A DNA stretch of 64,000 nt from Seminavis robusta (Eukaryota > Bacillariophyta > Bacillariophyceae > Naviculales > Naviculaceae). Shown here piece after piece: positions 48,804 through 61,183 of this stretch. The stretch is taken from the NCBI GenBank assembly GCA_903772945.1, contig CAICTM010000071.1, positions 1-64,000 on the forward strand, in the 5' to 3' direction. A program made the position numbers and the translations under genes. A model generated the notes under the pieces. The model ran no database searches. It was not told where the DNA came from and saw only the letters and a list, made by a program, of their open reading frames with translations. Positions within the stretch are counted from its first letter, which is position 1. The number at the start of each line of letters is the position of its first letter.

Positions 48804-50668
48804 TCATGATGACGTACTCTTCTGCTTGTCATCTGCCGCCGATTGTCGCTTCAACGCCCGTTCAATCCGCGCTCGATCTTTGCGATCTCTGACTTTGCGT
48901 TCCTTGAATTTCTGTACCAAGTCATCAAATCCAATATCGTTGAGTTTCATTTTAGCCAATCGTGCCGCTTTGGTGACGGGTCCTAGCATTTGGATGGCTT
49001 CTTCGTCGCTGACCGATTGACACTTTTCCAAGGGCCGACCACTCAATCGTTCGGCCGCATGGACCAACGCCACATCAGATTCCCCCACCAAACTAATGGC
49101 GAGTCCTCTGCGACCCGCCCGTGCCGTGCGTCCTACGCGGTGGATGTAGTTTGTCGTGTTGTGTGGGAGTTCGGAATTCAAGACCAAGTCGACGGTGGGA
49201 ATGTCCAATCCGCGGCTAGTAATAGTAGAAGAAAGAAGATGTCAGTATGGAAGCAAGCAACAACAGCAAAAAGCACTCAAGTTTCGCTCGTTCGTGCGTT
49301 TGCTACATACCTGGCAACATCCGTGGCGACCAGGACTCGTACTTGTTCGGATTTGAATTTCCCCAGTGCCGCCAATCTTCGATTCTGCGACAGTAGTGAA
49401 TGCAATGCCACATTGGAGACTCCGACTTCATCGAGAATACACGAGACCAATGCCGCTCGTTCACACGTGGATACAAAAATGATGGCCAATCGCGCCTTTT
49501 GGAGACTATTATCGTCGTCATCCTGCGTTCCTTTTCGTCCCTTTTTTCTAAAACGTGGTGGTGGCAGCGCCTTGGGTCTTCCCCCGTGAATCATGAGCTT
49601 GCGAATGGCCGCGAGAAGGTAGGCATCTCGTACTCGTGACGGCATAAAAATGTATTCTTGCGTCAATCCTTCTGGTATCTTGGGTGTCAAGGCTTCATCA
49701 TCATCATCATTGTCACTATCCTCTTGAGATTCTCCTTCTAGTGTTGTTTCGTCATTATTGTCGTTTGTTTTCTGTTTCTTCTTCTTTTGTTTCGTCTTTT
49801 CTGTATCTTCTCGAATGACAAATTTCTGCAGTGGCTTGTTGTTGTTATTGTTGTTTCCTCCTTTGGCACCGGCAGCAATGTCTTGAATTTCTTCCAAACT
49901 CCGTGTCATGGTGGCACTAAAGAGTAGTGTCTGACAATTTGGGTTGGTGGCGTGCAACAACAATTCAGCGACATCCCGTTCGAATCCTCCCGGTGCCAAC
50001 AATCGATCGGCTTCATCGAGTACCAAAAATCGCAACAGATGCAACCGGGGTGGATTGGGTCCTCGCAACAATTCGGCCAATCGTCCCGGTGTGGCGACAC
50101 AAAAATGAGGACGAGCATCCAATGCCACCGATTGCGCCACGGGATCCAATCCACCAATGACGAGCGCCGAAGAAACTTGTGTGGAACCAAGTGCCAAAAT
50201 TTGTTGATGAATTTGTTTGGCCAATTCGCGCGTGGGTGTTAAAATGACGGCAAAAATCCCATAGGGATCTTGCATTAAGTGGTGGATAATGGGCAAGACA
50301 AAAGCGGCCGTTTTGCCACTGCCCGTTTTGGACAAGGCGAGAATGTTTTGCGAGTTGTTATGAAGGAGATGGGGAATGACGGTGCGTTGGACGGCCGTAG
50401 GACGGGAAAAGCCGAGATTGGCACAGCGTGAAACAAGGGACGAGTCCAATCCGAGATCGGAAAAGGATGCCCAGGGAGATAATGTTTTTTGTGATGAGGT
50501 AGCATTTTGATTGTGGGCTTTCTTCAGGGTCAAGGGGGCATCATCTTCTTCTTGGTGGGTTGCATCTACTAGTAGTAACTCAGCTTCCTGGTTGCTTCTT
50601 CTAGTCTCGTCAGCATTCTCTGTCCTGGCTCTCTTCTTGCGCGTGGATTTGCCAAACAGGGTCGACAT
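48804..50668 (-). CDS. DDX49: DEAD-box RNA helicase, DDX49/Dbp8 type
   Basis: Two exons: 50668-49311 and 49215-48804; intron 49310-49216 (GTATGT...CTAG, phase 2). Product 589 residues. Motifs in order: Q motif (FSDLGL...GFSRPTAVQ, 70-94), I SKTGSGKT (113-120), Ia PTREL (145-149), TPGRL (193-197), II DEAD (218-221), III SAT (251-253); then IFVSTCERA, V VATDVASRGLDIP (rebuilt by splicing) and VI HRVGRTARAGR. An Asn/Lys/Asp-rich insert (about 265-345) separates the two RecA domains. MPSRVRDAYL after the insert and the short basic tail fit DDX49/Dbp8, a nucleolar helicase of small-subunit ribosome assembly. Divergent from RPP30, 256 bp apart. Confidence 0.93.
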
Positions 50669-50808
50669 GGTACATTCAGTTTGTGATAATTATTGATGAT
50701 GTTGGGTGTTTTGTCTTTTGAGAAAATACGGAGATGCTTTTGAGAAAGAAAAATGAAGTTGAAGGAAAGGCGAAAACGAGTTGGATGGTTCGGAAGCTAT
50801 TTTCGCGG

Positions 50809-50823
50809 TTGACGGCAAGACGT
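50809..50823. promoter_or_regulatory. TTGACGGCAAGACG, variant of the recurrent promoter word
   Basis: Lies in the 256-bp divergent region between DDX49 and RPP30. Matches the core TGACGGCCAGACG at all but one position. Confidence 0.4.
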
Positions 50824-50924
50824 TTCCGAAGATCCTTCCCACACGGAGATCCGCCGTTTCATTTTTCCCCACCACCCATGCACTGCTGCATGCATAGAAG
50901 TGATTAGTACCATACATGTAGAGG

Positions 50925-52001
50925 ATGAGCTCTGATGGTCGGTCTCGTCGCAAACGCCGACATGAATCCTCTTGCAACAATAATAAAAGCACCTATGATC
51001 TCTTTGTTCCTCTTCCCAAAGAGGCGGCAGCCGTACAAATTCCTCAATTCCTACAACGGTTGACCAACACGGGGTATACCCACGTGGCGCTCACCCACAC
51101 AGTCTATGGAGTTCCCCGCAAAGACGTCGATGAAGCCGACACGGCCATTCCCAAAGAACTATTTCGTCAGTCCAGCGCCAACAAAACCATCCAAGTACTA
51201 AGACGACTCCACGCCGTTCTGGAAAATCTATCGGATGTGGCACACTACGTCCAACAACACGCAAATAATGATAATGACAATAGTAGTCTATTGCAAGGAT
51301 ACGATTTGATATCCGTGGCGCCTCGCAACGATGCCATTTTTCAATCCGCCTGCAAAAATGCCACGGCGGCCGATATCATTGTCCTCGACTATTACTCGTC
51401 CTCCACGCAATTGCCCTTTCGGATACGACCCACCGATATTCGAGCCGCACTCGCACGGAACGCCGTCTTGGAACTCCCTTATGCTCCTGCCATTCTCAAC
51501 CCCAAACGCCGCAAAGGACTTGTGCATGCGTCTCGATTGCTACAATTTGCTACTTCGTCCAACAAAAGTAATCATTTATTGGTCAGTTCGGGTCCTCGAC
51601 TCGGCGGCAGTAATCAGGAGGATGTCGGGGTCATGGCCTTTCGGACCCCCGGCGATCTCGAAAATGTCTTGCAAGTCGTCCTGAAACTCGACGATCCACA
51701 TGCCACAATACATTCCACGGGTGCCTTTGTTCTACAACAGGCACACGCACGACGATGGGGGAAACAATCCATTACCGTGACGGACATGGTCATCCAACAA
51801 GAGACTGATGATCTCCAGGAAACCACCACAAAGGATGATTGCTCGAAAGACGACGAAGGAAAACACGACAAGAAACCTCCTGCCAAAACGACGAAAAAGG
51901 ACGACAAGAGGCAGCGAAAAGAGACTGATAACGAAAGTGATGATGATGGTGCCCAGGAGGAGGAGAAGGAAATTGACGGGGATGGATTCATTGCATTCTG
52001 A
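50925..52001 (+). CDS. RPP30: RNase P/MRP protein subunit p30
   Basis: 358 residues, single exon, ATG at 50925 (an Arg/Lys-rich start). The RNase P p30 TIM-barrel is recognisable: YDLFVPLP near the start, GYTHVALTHTVYG, GYDLISVAPRNDAIFQSAC, ADIIVLDYYSS, LPFRIRPTDIRAALARNAVL, ELPYAPAI and LLVSSGP. RNase P removes tRNA 5' leaders, and RNase MRP, sharing this subunit, cuts pre-rRNA. The C-terminal 65 residues are a charged Lys/Asp/Glu tail outside the fold. The 3' end lies in a 165-bp tandem duplication, so the tail may be evolutionarily labile. Confidence 0.88.
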   Translation: MSSDGRSRRKRRHESSCNNNKSTYDLFVPLPKEAAAVQIPQFLQRLTNTGYTHVALTHTVYGVPRKDVDEADTAIPKELFRQSSANKTIQVLRRLHAVLENLSDVAHYVQQHANNDNDNSSLLQGYDLISVAPRNDAIFQSACKNATAADIIVLDYYSSSTQLPFRIRPTDIRAALARNAVLELPYAPAILNPKRRKGLVHASRLLQFATSSNKSNHLLVSSGPRLGGSNQEDVGVMAFRTPGDLENVLQVVLKLDDPHATIHSTGAFVLQQAHARRWGKQSITVTDMVIQQETDDLQETTTKDDCSKDDEGKHDKKPPAKTTKKDDKRQRKETDNESDDDGAQEEEKEIDGDGFIAF

Positions 52002-52241
52002 TAATGCACGGTTTGAAAGAAGCCAACGTGGAATGTACACCTGCGAGCTATTCTTCAATCGTCACTCTGGGAGAGACAGCCAAAAGAGAATGACACTGAA
52101 AGTGATGAGGACAAAGATAATACAGGGATGGATTCGTTGCATTCTGATGATGGATGGAATGAAGAAGCCAACGGGTACCATGCCAGAGATGCTTGCACAG
52201 TATACACCTGCAAGCAACCCTCTTCAATCATCAGTCCGGGA
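51912..52241 (+). repeat. Tandem duplication of gene 3' end (2 x 165 bp)
   Basis: The last 90 bp of RPP30 plus 75 bp beyond the stop (51912-52076) recur in diverged form at 52077-52241. Shared words include GAAAGTGATGA, GGGATGGATTC-TTGCATTCTGAT and ACACCTGC-AGC followed by TCTTCAATC. The unit is a multiple of three. Confidence 0.8.
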
Positions 52242-52371
52242 AAATGGATGGTAAAGATGCTACAGTTGTTTACTAGCTAGCCAGCATCTATGAATTTAGT
52301 TTATGTACATCATGAGGTGATCCTCACAGGGCAGTCAGTCAGTCACTCAGAGCCCGATCAAGTTTGTTTGC
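52002..52371. other. Convergent 3' spacer
   Basis: Second copy of the RPP30 tail duplication, then untranslated sequence of the minus-strand aminotransferase. No separate gene. Confidence 0.6.
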
Positions 52372-54101
52372 TTATTGTCCCATTGTTGCTGCAACAGTGG
52401 TATTCTGGCTCTGACAGTGTCCTTGCTCTTGCTGTTCCAGAAGAATGGCATCTTTCATGGCACGAAAGGCTTCGGCAGCATTGTTGATGGTCTCATCAGT
52501 CTTGCAAAAGGCTATTCGGATAAAACCATCGGCAGCACCGGCTTCTGCGGATTCGGTAGAGAAAAAGGGACTGGCAGGGATGCACAAGACACCCTTTTCT
52601 TCCGCCATCCATTGACACAATGCCCAGTCCATGCGGGCTCTCCCTCCTGGAGCGGCGGGATTCGCCGCCATGATGCGTTCCTTGGGAATGGCATTGGCAA
52701 TATCCGAGCCAATGCGAGCCAAGATGAAAAAGCCACCACCGGGTGTCTGGTCATAGTCCGGGACGGCAAAGCCAGCGGTGGTCAACGCATTGGCCAACAA
52801 ATCTCGTTTGCGGGTATACCGATCCATCAAAAAGTCATAGTAGGAATCGTGACCCTTGTAGGGGAGATCTGCCCGTGGCAGTGCTCGAGCCAATGCTTCT
52901 TGGGACACGGTAGAAGTGCAGAATTGCACATAGGGCAGCAGCTGATGAATGCGCGATATCAGTCGCTGTGGACCAATGCACCATCCCACTTGCCATCCCG
53001 TGGCAGAAAATGTCTTGCCAGCCGACGAGACAGTAATGGTGCGATCCCACATACCCGGCAGAGAGGCAAAATGGACGTGTCCTCGACACAGAGGTGATTC
53101 ATCCTTGGCTACTTGTTTGGGTGGAGAATGAACAATGTACTTGTACACTTCATCTGAAATGACAATGCAGTGAGGTCCTGCAAACTCCAAGCCTTCCGCA
53201 ATGTATTCCATTTCGGTTCGAGTAAAGATCTTTCCCGTGGGGTTGTGTGGTGAATTGAGCACAATGGCTTTGGTTCGTGGAGAAACGTATTTCTTCAGCA
53301 TGTCTGGTTCCAACACCCATTCTCCGCCAGTAATTACACCCTCCTCTTCACTGTAGGGTTTGAATGTCAAAGGAACAAACACAGGTTTTCCACCAGCAAG
53401 CTTTACTTGGTTCACGTACAGATCAAAGAAAGGTTCAAAAAGTACAACTTCGTCGCCTGCAGCAGCGACCCCGCGCCAACGTACGATTGCAAAAGTGAGA
53501 AAGAAAGAACCTTTACTCCACATCGGGCGGGATTCACTTTTGGCTACTAAAGAAACTCACCTGGCTTGATCACTGTTTGTAGAGTCAAGTAGAGGGCCTG
53601 GCTGGCACCGACAGTGACAGCAACCTCTGTCATGGGTTGAATCTCCCGGCTCATGTGGGTGGAATATCTCCTGGCAAGCTGTTGTACCAGGTTGGGATGC
53701 CCTGCCGGTCGAGTGTATTGATGTGGTGAGTTCATCTGATCTTGAGCCGCCTCTACCAAGGATTCTACGGCAAATTCGGGTGGCAACCAGTCGGGAAACC
53801 CCTGTCCCAAGTTGACGACTTGGTTTTCCTGTCCAATACGACCAAATTCCGTCCAGACCGTGGGAGCCGAGTTCAAACCGAGGCGTTCCGTGGCTTCTCC
53901 TGCACTTTCTGTGGCAAACGACGATTCGCTGGTTTGTGGCGGTTCATTGCGTTCCGCATCCCATTCCACTCGGCCTGACTCTTGCAGGACAACAACATTG
54001 GCGCTGCCAAACTTTGGGTGTTGCTTCGATTGGGGTAGCAGAAATGCAGAAGCACAGTGCACCCCAAATGCCACGGCACAACAGTACTTCGATAGTCTCA
54101 T
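52372..54101 (-). CDS. Kynurenine aminotransferase-like PLP enzyme, probably plastid
   Basis: Two exons: 54101-53561 and 53456-52372; intron 53560-53457 (GTGAGT...TGCAG, phase 1). Product 541 residues. The N terminus (YCCAVAFGVHCASAFLLPQ) has the Ala-Phe junction of complex-plastid import. The class I/II aminotransferase fold follows: NLGQGFPDWLPPEF, HQYTRPAGHPNLVQQLA, VTVGASQALYLTLQTVIKPG joined by splicing to DEVVLFEPFFDLY, LNSPHNPTGKIFT, SDEVYKYIVH, and VSSAGKTFSATGWQVGW with the PLP-binding Lys. The Arg for the substrate carboxylate lies in DGFIRIAF. Closest to kynurenine aminotransferase/glutamine transaminase K; the amino donor cannot be told from motifs. Confidence 0.9.
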
Positions 54102-56539
54102 CTTGTATCGATTGTATTCCTTGCCCTTGAGCCCTTGTTTCGTAGGATTCTATCTATTCTACCAGCGAATTTTGTGAGGGTATCCTACCAATCCTGTCTT
54201 TGTATCTCGTCGTTTTGTCGAGCTCAGCAATTTGTTGTCGCAAACAACCTCTCAAGACCCCATTGCTCTGATTCTATCCTGTGCAACCAGCTTCGATTCT
54301 CAACCGAGCCCGAGTCAGTCCTCTGTTTTCCGTGGTCGCTGTATCCACCAGGCAACTCGGCTCTGCGTTGTTTGTTTGGGTCCACGTTGCTTTGTTTCAC
54401 AACGTTTTCCCACTTTTCGGAAGCTACCCAAGCTGTCTGACGTCAGATATTGCGACCAGTCCTGGAAACCCGTGACCCAGCGGCAACAAGTGCATCTGTC
54501 TGATCCATCCAGGTCCCAGCCATTAGTGTGTTCCAGAACACAGTTTCTCCCTTGACATTTTTTTGTGTCAACTTCCAAAGAGAGTGTTCCAGGCAAGCAA
54601 TACTGGAGCAACCTGGATGAAACTGGCTCCTGACTGGTATGGCCAAAAGGGCTGAAGGAGAAGCCAAAGTGCACAAAGATGAAACTTGAAGAGTACAAGC
54701 TGCTGGCTGCTGCAGGCAATCTAATGTTATGAGGCCAAAACCTTCAATCTTTCCAATGACCTCTTCCTGCACACTGCTCGCTGAACCTCAAGAATAGAGC
54801 ATACAAGCTTGTTTAGAACTCAACCAAAGCAAGCCTTTTCCAGCACATGCTCTTCTTGAAATTGCATTAATACCTAGCTAAAATTTGAGCAACTTGTACA
54901 CATAGATGTAAGCACTGTTTTCCAAACCAATTTCACCTGATAAAGAAACTGAAATAGCTAACTGTTTCATCAGGGCATAGTAGCTAATAACAACAACCTT
55001 ACACTACTAGCAATGAAAAAGCAGGAAGTTGCCTATCCTGATGCTCAGTAGTGTTTTCTCCAATAGAACTAAGCAAAAGCTGCTCTTGCTTATAACTTCT
55101 TCTAAGAAACGCATGTTTTCAATACAATCTAAACCAACAGTCAGTTTTAACTGAATATCAAAATTTTGCCATAACAAACACATATTATTTCTGTTCAGTC
55201 AATAAAGAAGCATATCTATTCTTCATTGTAGCTAAAGTAAATTCCAGCTAGTTTATTCAATAGCTAGATATTCCAACAGCAGCTAGCTAGCTAGCGAGCT
55301 AGCTAGCTAGATCCTCAACCATCACTACTAGTAGCTAATACAACAATATCAGTTAGAGTTCTACCTAATAATTACTTTAAATCTAGTTCAACCTTTGTTT
55401 GTCTTCACTTATTGGACACTCCATCGATTCTAAAAAAGTCTACTCTTCTTTTTCTTGTTTCCACACTTCCTAGCTACATGTAGTAGGGCTTGCAAATAGA
55501 CGCATTTCTTTGTTCATTGATTAAATACCTCTTGCTTTAATACGCTTTGCAACTGCTACTAAACGAATTGCTCTCACTGAGCTTCTCATTCAACTTCGAA
55601 CATCATGGAAATGATGTTGGCTGATATGTACCGGTACCTACATAGATACTGACAAACTCGGACCTCCCTATGTTCACAAACGCCAGTGATAATGCAAGCT
55701 CGTTGAATTGCTTGAGCCTTCACCAGGAATGCCAATTGTCAGCGACATTCGGCCATACAAGAATTACCAACCTTGTGGGAGACCACCAGTGGGTATCACG
55801 CGCAACTCTCAATTCGAGACTTGTGACCTCTCGTGCCACTCATGCCACTCATAGTCGCAAGATGTAAACGCTTTCCAAAACCCATGGCTCTTTGTATAGA
55901 GAGTCGGCAAACTTTCGTATTCTGAATGACAAAACTCGTGTCACGAGAGTTTCATGTCACTCTCGTGTAAGCACGTCACGTCTATTCTAACTCGTGATTT
56001 CCCGCGAGTATTTTGATTCTCGTGCATCCCGTGAATTCCACCAGAGTCGCAAGACTCTCCATAAGAGCCGTTTAAGTTAGCTCTTGTCATCGCTAAAGTG
56101 ACGTCACATGTGTTCCAGAGAGGCTTCTGATAGGTGAATGAAACGTCACCATGGAATCAATCGAACGCCAATTCTGATCCCAGCAAGACTGATAGAAGCT
56201 CCATCCAAAACCGCAACTGATGTGGTCTTTATGACTTTCCCCAGATAGGTTTCTACAGTTATATTGCAGTTAAAGAGGTCCTCAAATTCTCCCCAAAGAG
56301 GCTTCTTTGGCTCTCAATTGGTGGTTTTTGGTAGGGCTGTGAAAAAGGTGCACAGTTGATCCAAGAGCCTGCCGACATGCTCGAGAAAACTTTTGAAGTT
56401 GGCAGCAGAAAGACGCGCCACTCGCTCGCCTCATTTGACGTCCAAGGACAGAGGTAGCATTGTTGGCTTCCATGTCAATACCCATAACCACCCCTCGGTA
56501 GTGGCGTCAGGTGTCTATTATCTCGCAGGAACAGTCCGG
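54102..56539. other. Long AT-rich intergenic region
   Basis: No gene recognised. Notable items: TGACGTCA at 54439 and 56099, a CTAGCTAG run at 55281-55312, an inverted repeat CACGAGAGT/ACTCTCGTG at about 55942-55966, and A/T-rich sequence from 54800 to 55600. Confidence 0.5.
55281..55312. repeat. CTAG microsatellite
   Basis: Uninterrupted GCTAGCTAGCTAGC-type run with one GAGC variation. Confidence 0.8.
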
Positions 56540-59500
56540 ATGAGTACCATCGAAATACTTGAAAGTGACGATGACAGCGATATTGAGGTTGTCAAAGTTG
56601 AAGCGGGGCAAGGAGGTTCTCTCGACGAACGGTGTTTTGCTGAGAAGGTCTACGATATGATTGTGGAAGTTGAGGCGGAGGAAAAAGGTAGAAAAAGCAA
56701 GCTGATTCAGTGGGAAGATCGAGGACAGGCATTTGCGTTTCAAAGGTACCATGCCCGCCTTCCTGAAGTTCTATGGGCCCATCTTGAGATTGCATGTAAG
56801 GAAGAGCATCGGTTGAATGGGGTGGCTGTGGGTCAATATTGTCACTAATAACCAGCCTTAATGTTGCTATCCTTAGTGAAGAAAGAAATGGCCGTCAGAA
56901 AATTTCTAGACAAGCTTGAGTTGCATGGATTTCGCCGTGAGAAGCCCGAGAATGGAAAGTAAGTTGTTCTTCTTGTTTCGGTGTTTCTTCTTTAGTGCCA
57001 TCGTAGCATCGTAGCTCACAAAGAATGAAACGCTACCTGTGGAGGCCTGGAATATACCTAAAGTACTCGCACGAGCTGTTTCAGCGTGGGATGAGTAAGG
57101 ATCAGTTCAAACAAATCGAACGGACTTGTGGACATGATGGCAGCGAAGAGACAGTCTCAAGACCAACACAATCTGCCCAAAGCTGTAAGGCATCACCTTC
57201 TGGAAGCACTGATAGCAACCGGAAGCACGCTCACTCTGGTGGATCACCAAGATATCGGAACTCGCAGAAAACTGAAAGCCCCCATTCACACGGAAAGAAC
57301 ACAGAAGTTGGACCAGGGGATCGGGAATCTTTACGGTCACCTGGTCGAAGGAAAACACTCAATCGATCATCAGAAGAAAGAACTAACCCGTACCGTGCAA
57401 ACCGAACGAATATCAACACTGGTTCGGGAGACAGAGCGTCCCAGCCCAGTGGTAAGACTGATCCCAACGAAAGGGGCATGGGCTCGTTACGCGACCAGCA
57501 ACCGCAACGAAACACCGCTAGGGGCTCACGGAGTGTGTCCCCAGCTAAGAGGGGAAGAAGCTCCTCTGAAGGGACAGGCAAGCGTGCTGTATCGCTTGGG
57601 GTATCCTCTAGAGATCGGAACCGCAAAGGGGAGGGTGCCAGAGCCAAGGATAGCACAACAAACCGCAGTCAAGTGACGGTAGCCCGCAAGGATAGCGCAA
57701 GGAAACAGCTAGAACTTTTTGGGAAGTCTGAAGACAGCGCCATCTCCATTGATGACGACACTGACGATGAGGACAACAGAAACGACACCAGCAAGCAGGA
57801 TGGAAGGAAGGATGATCAGGTGGACGAATCCGACGACGAACCTGTAGTGCTGGCTGTATCCTCCCCAAACGATACCCGCTTACCGTCTTCAAGCCCAGCT
57901 TATGCTGCTGCACGCACGGTGCCCGTGGCAAAGGCATCCAATACTGCAATGAACGCAGGGTCGCGAAAGCGTGGTCGTGGGTTGCCTGCAACGTCATCAT
58001 TTCGGGCATCGGGATCGACGGCTCCCAAACGGAGTGGAAATGCATCCCGCAAGGGGGGGACAAAAAGTGATGATGACACATCATCGGCCTCGTCTCCGTC
58101 TCGTTATGGCATTAAAGATGGCAGACACACGAAAGCGAGCACTCCCGAAGAACCTTCACAGTCGCCAGCCTCGATGGGTCAAGCTTCCATATCTCATGAG
58201 CGTCAAGCTGCCGAAAGGAAGCGCCAGGTAGAAAGCTCGCCGATGTACAGCTCGGAATCAGAGGACTCTATGTCGGGATACTTGATCGGGAAAAGCGTAA
58301 TCAACACTGTTAGTTCGGAATCAGATGATTCGAAGCCAGCAGCTCAGATGAACCACGAAGGCGCTTTAGGAAAGGTGCTTACGCAAGTATCCACGAAAAC
58401 GAGAGGCAAACTGGTCGTTGAACTAGACTCTGATGAGTCCAGCACAACTGATGTGTCCCATGATTCTGATCTAGAGGGCACAGAAGCCAGAGGCCCATGT
58501 CTCGGTGCTAAGTCGGGGTCGATCGCCCCACGAACATCACTGCTGCAAGATTCTGGAAGGACTCTCTCGGGAAGGGTTAGCGTTGAAAGCTCCTCTGAAG
58601 TGGCTGAGTCTGGGGACGGGTCTGGTTCTGTAGCTTTAACAGAACGAAGGCCCTCTAAGGTGGTAACCCAGACAAGAAATGAAGGGATCAAGTCTTCCCA
58701 TGGCGTTCGACATGTTGACACCAAGGGTGGCGCTGTGGTGGTTAATGCGCCCAGTCAAACTAAGCCTGCTTCACGCGAAACGCTTCCTGAAGCCAAAACA
58801 TCGCAAGAAAAAGAGGGGAATGTTGAGAGATCCAAAGCATCCCTTTCGAGTCTCAATGATGAGAATCCTTCTGCAGGTTTCTCTTTTACCGAAGACGGCG
58901 TGCCCGACACGAGGCCACGGAAGGTGCAGCGTACTGGAAGCTTCACGTCGAAAGAGAAGCGTTCTACGACAGATGATGATTCTCCTCCGCCAGTAGACCT
59001 AAAACTGTTCTTTTCGCCCCGCCTGGCAGAGTCCATTGAAGACAAAAAGAAACTAAGCAGGCGTGTCAGAGATCAGTGGAGGTTGGCTGCATTTGAAAAC
59101 TCCCAGAAGAGGAACAGTCTGATGCAGAAACTATTGCTCGAGCGCGACGCCACATTACGCAAAGCATCAACAAAACGAGCCAGCAGAGGCGGCCTAAGCT
59201 TCTTTTCCAACGCAACCGTCCCACCAAGCAGTGATGCTTCTACGAAGAACAGGTCAGAGGAGCAGCTTTTTGTGACGCAAGGCGACTACGGCGACAGAGA
59301 GACCGTAGGATTGGAGTGCAATTTCTTGGAAGGAGCGGAGGAACCGCAACCAAAGCACACTACGCCCATGACCTTAACGTCTCTCTACGCTGTCGATGAC
59401 GACACAGATTTACGTTTTGTGCCCCATTGCAGGGAAGGAGTTGAAGGCATTCTCGAAGGGCTCTTCAACATAGATGAAAGAACGAAGCGATTCACGAGGG

Positions 59501-61183
59501 GAATGCCGCTCTGCAGAGAAGAAGAGTTGACAAAGGACCTTGACTTGGCGCTTGTGCGACTCCGTTACGAATATTGCCCAAAGGATTCTGATGGGCGATA
59601 CAATCCGAAACAAATAGAGGCTTTGCGTCATTTCCTATGCTGCGCGTTCAAATCAATTCGAGAGATACATGAAGATTTCTTTAATGAGAGGTTCAACGCG
59701 CTGGTCGAGAAATCGAACGACAAAACGGAGCTACCATCGGAATCTCCTCCTGATCTCGAAGGAGCAGCCTCGGAATGGAGTGACTATCTCAAGAATGCAG
59801 ATACTTATCGCGTCTTCTTTTGCAATCGTTGCTTTATCTACGGTTGCAACTTGCACCCAGACCTTCTAAACTCTGACGCGAGAAGCGAACTCGGCATGAC
59901 GTCGTTAGAGCTGCAATATGAAAGGGCAATGCAACGAGAGGAAGACGGATATTGGAAGGTATGAAAGCTGGATGTTTCTTGAGGATACAATTAGACATCT
60001 CTAACTTCTTTCTTTATACTTCTCTCTTGCAACAAAGGATGTGGAGTTTGATATTCGACTTCCACAAGGAAGTCGTGCAGTTTTGCCCTCTCAAGACAAG
60101 AATCGTTCTGGATCGACTGTGACATTGAATGCCTCTCAAGAGGCCCTGTGCAAGCGAATGTTTGTCATTTTCCAAGGCGACGCCTCGAAAATTGCCAAAG
60201 CTTTGCAGCTTCCAGCGGAGAGCATATCCAACTTTATTTCATCGAAGAAGATGACTCTACCGCGAAGGACTGGAGCCCTGTTCAAGAAGAAAGCTGTTGG
60301 GAAGAAACCAATGTTATACCATTCGATGAATCACTACAATCAGCGTTGGCTAGGAAGGATACACAATAAGAATGGCAACGATTCAGACGACATTTGGTGC
60401 ATGCCATGCACCCACGACGGACCTTGTCGTGATAACTCCTGTAGGTGTGTTGACAATGCATTCTTCTGCACAGCTGCCTGTGGACAAGCTGAGTACAGTG
60501 CCAATTTCTTTCGTGGGTGCGGCTGCAATAAAAGCTGCCAAAGTCAATCTTGCCCCTGCTTTGCAGCTGGCCGTGAATGCGATCCTGACCTCTGCAAGAA
60601 ATGTGGTGCATGTACTGACCCACCAAATGCCGACGCAACGACACAGGCAAGTCCAGAATTTTTTTTCACGCCCGTCGCAACGCCATCATTTATGGCAGCA
60701 TGCCGCTCACATATCACTTTTTCCTGCATCTCCCAGCCGTGTCGCAACGATCATGTATCCATGCGGCGCCACCAACACTTACTTGTGGGCATATCTACCA
60801 TTCCCGGTGCCGGGTGGGGTCTGTTCACGAAGAATTTTCTGAAGAAGGGTGCGTTTGTTCACGAGTATTTGGGGGAGTTAATCAGTCAAGAAGAGGGTGA
60901 TCGAAGGGGTCACTTGTACGACAAGAATGGCCACAACTATCTCTTCAATCTGACTGAAGACAAATTAATCGACGCCGCCCACAAAGGCAACAAGTTGCGA
61001 TTTGGCAACAGCAAAGATCCTCCGAACCTTGAAGCCAAGAAATTGGTTGTGAATGGTAACTTGAAGATTGCCTTTTTTGCCAGGGAGGATATTCCTGCTC
61101 AGGGTGAGCTTTTCGTGCATTATGGCGAAACATTCACGCAGGATTTCATGAAGGGTGGGAAGAGACGTGCCTCATATGGTTAA
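56540..61183 (+). CDS. E(z)-type histone H3K27 methyltransferase (Polycomb) with large disordered insert
   Basis: Four exons: 56540-56795, 56877-56958, about 57015 (or 57024) to 59958, and 60038-61183; introns of 81, 56-65 and 79 bp. Total about 1475 residues, twice the usual 700-900 of E(z). Exon 3 holds about 750 Ser/Arg/Asp-rich residues without fold (residues about 140-830), then a more ordered part, with FCNRCFIYGCNLHPD matching the Cys-containing pre-CXC motif. Exon 4 carries the CXC domain (CTHDGPCRDNSCRC...CPCFAAGRECDPDLC, about 1210-1290) and a C-terminal SET domain (GWGLFTKNFLKKGAFVHEYLGE, about 1335-1465). The canonical NHS pocket reads FGNSKDP. It should be the catalytic subunit of PRC2. 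Confidence 0.88.
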
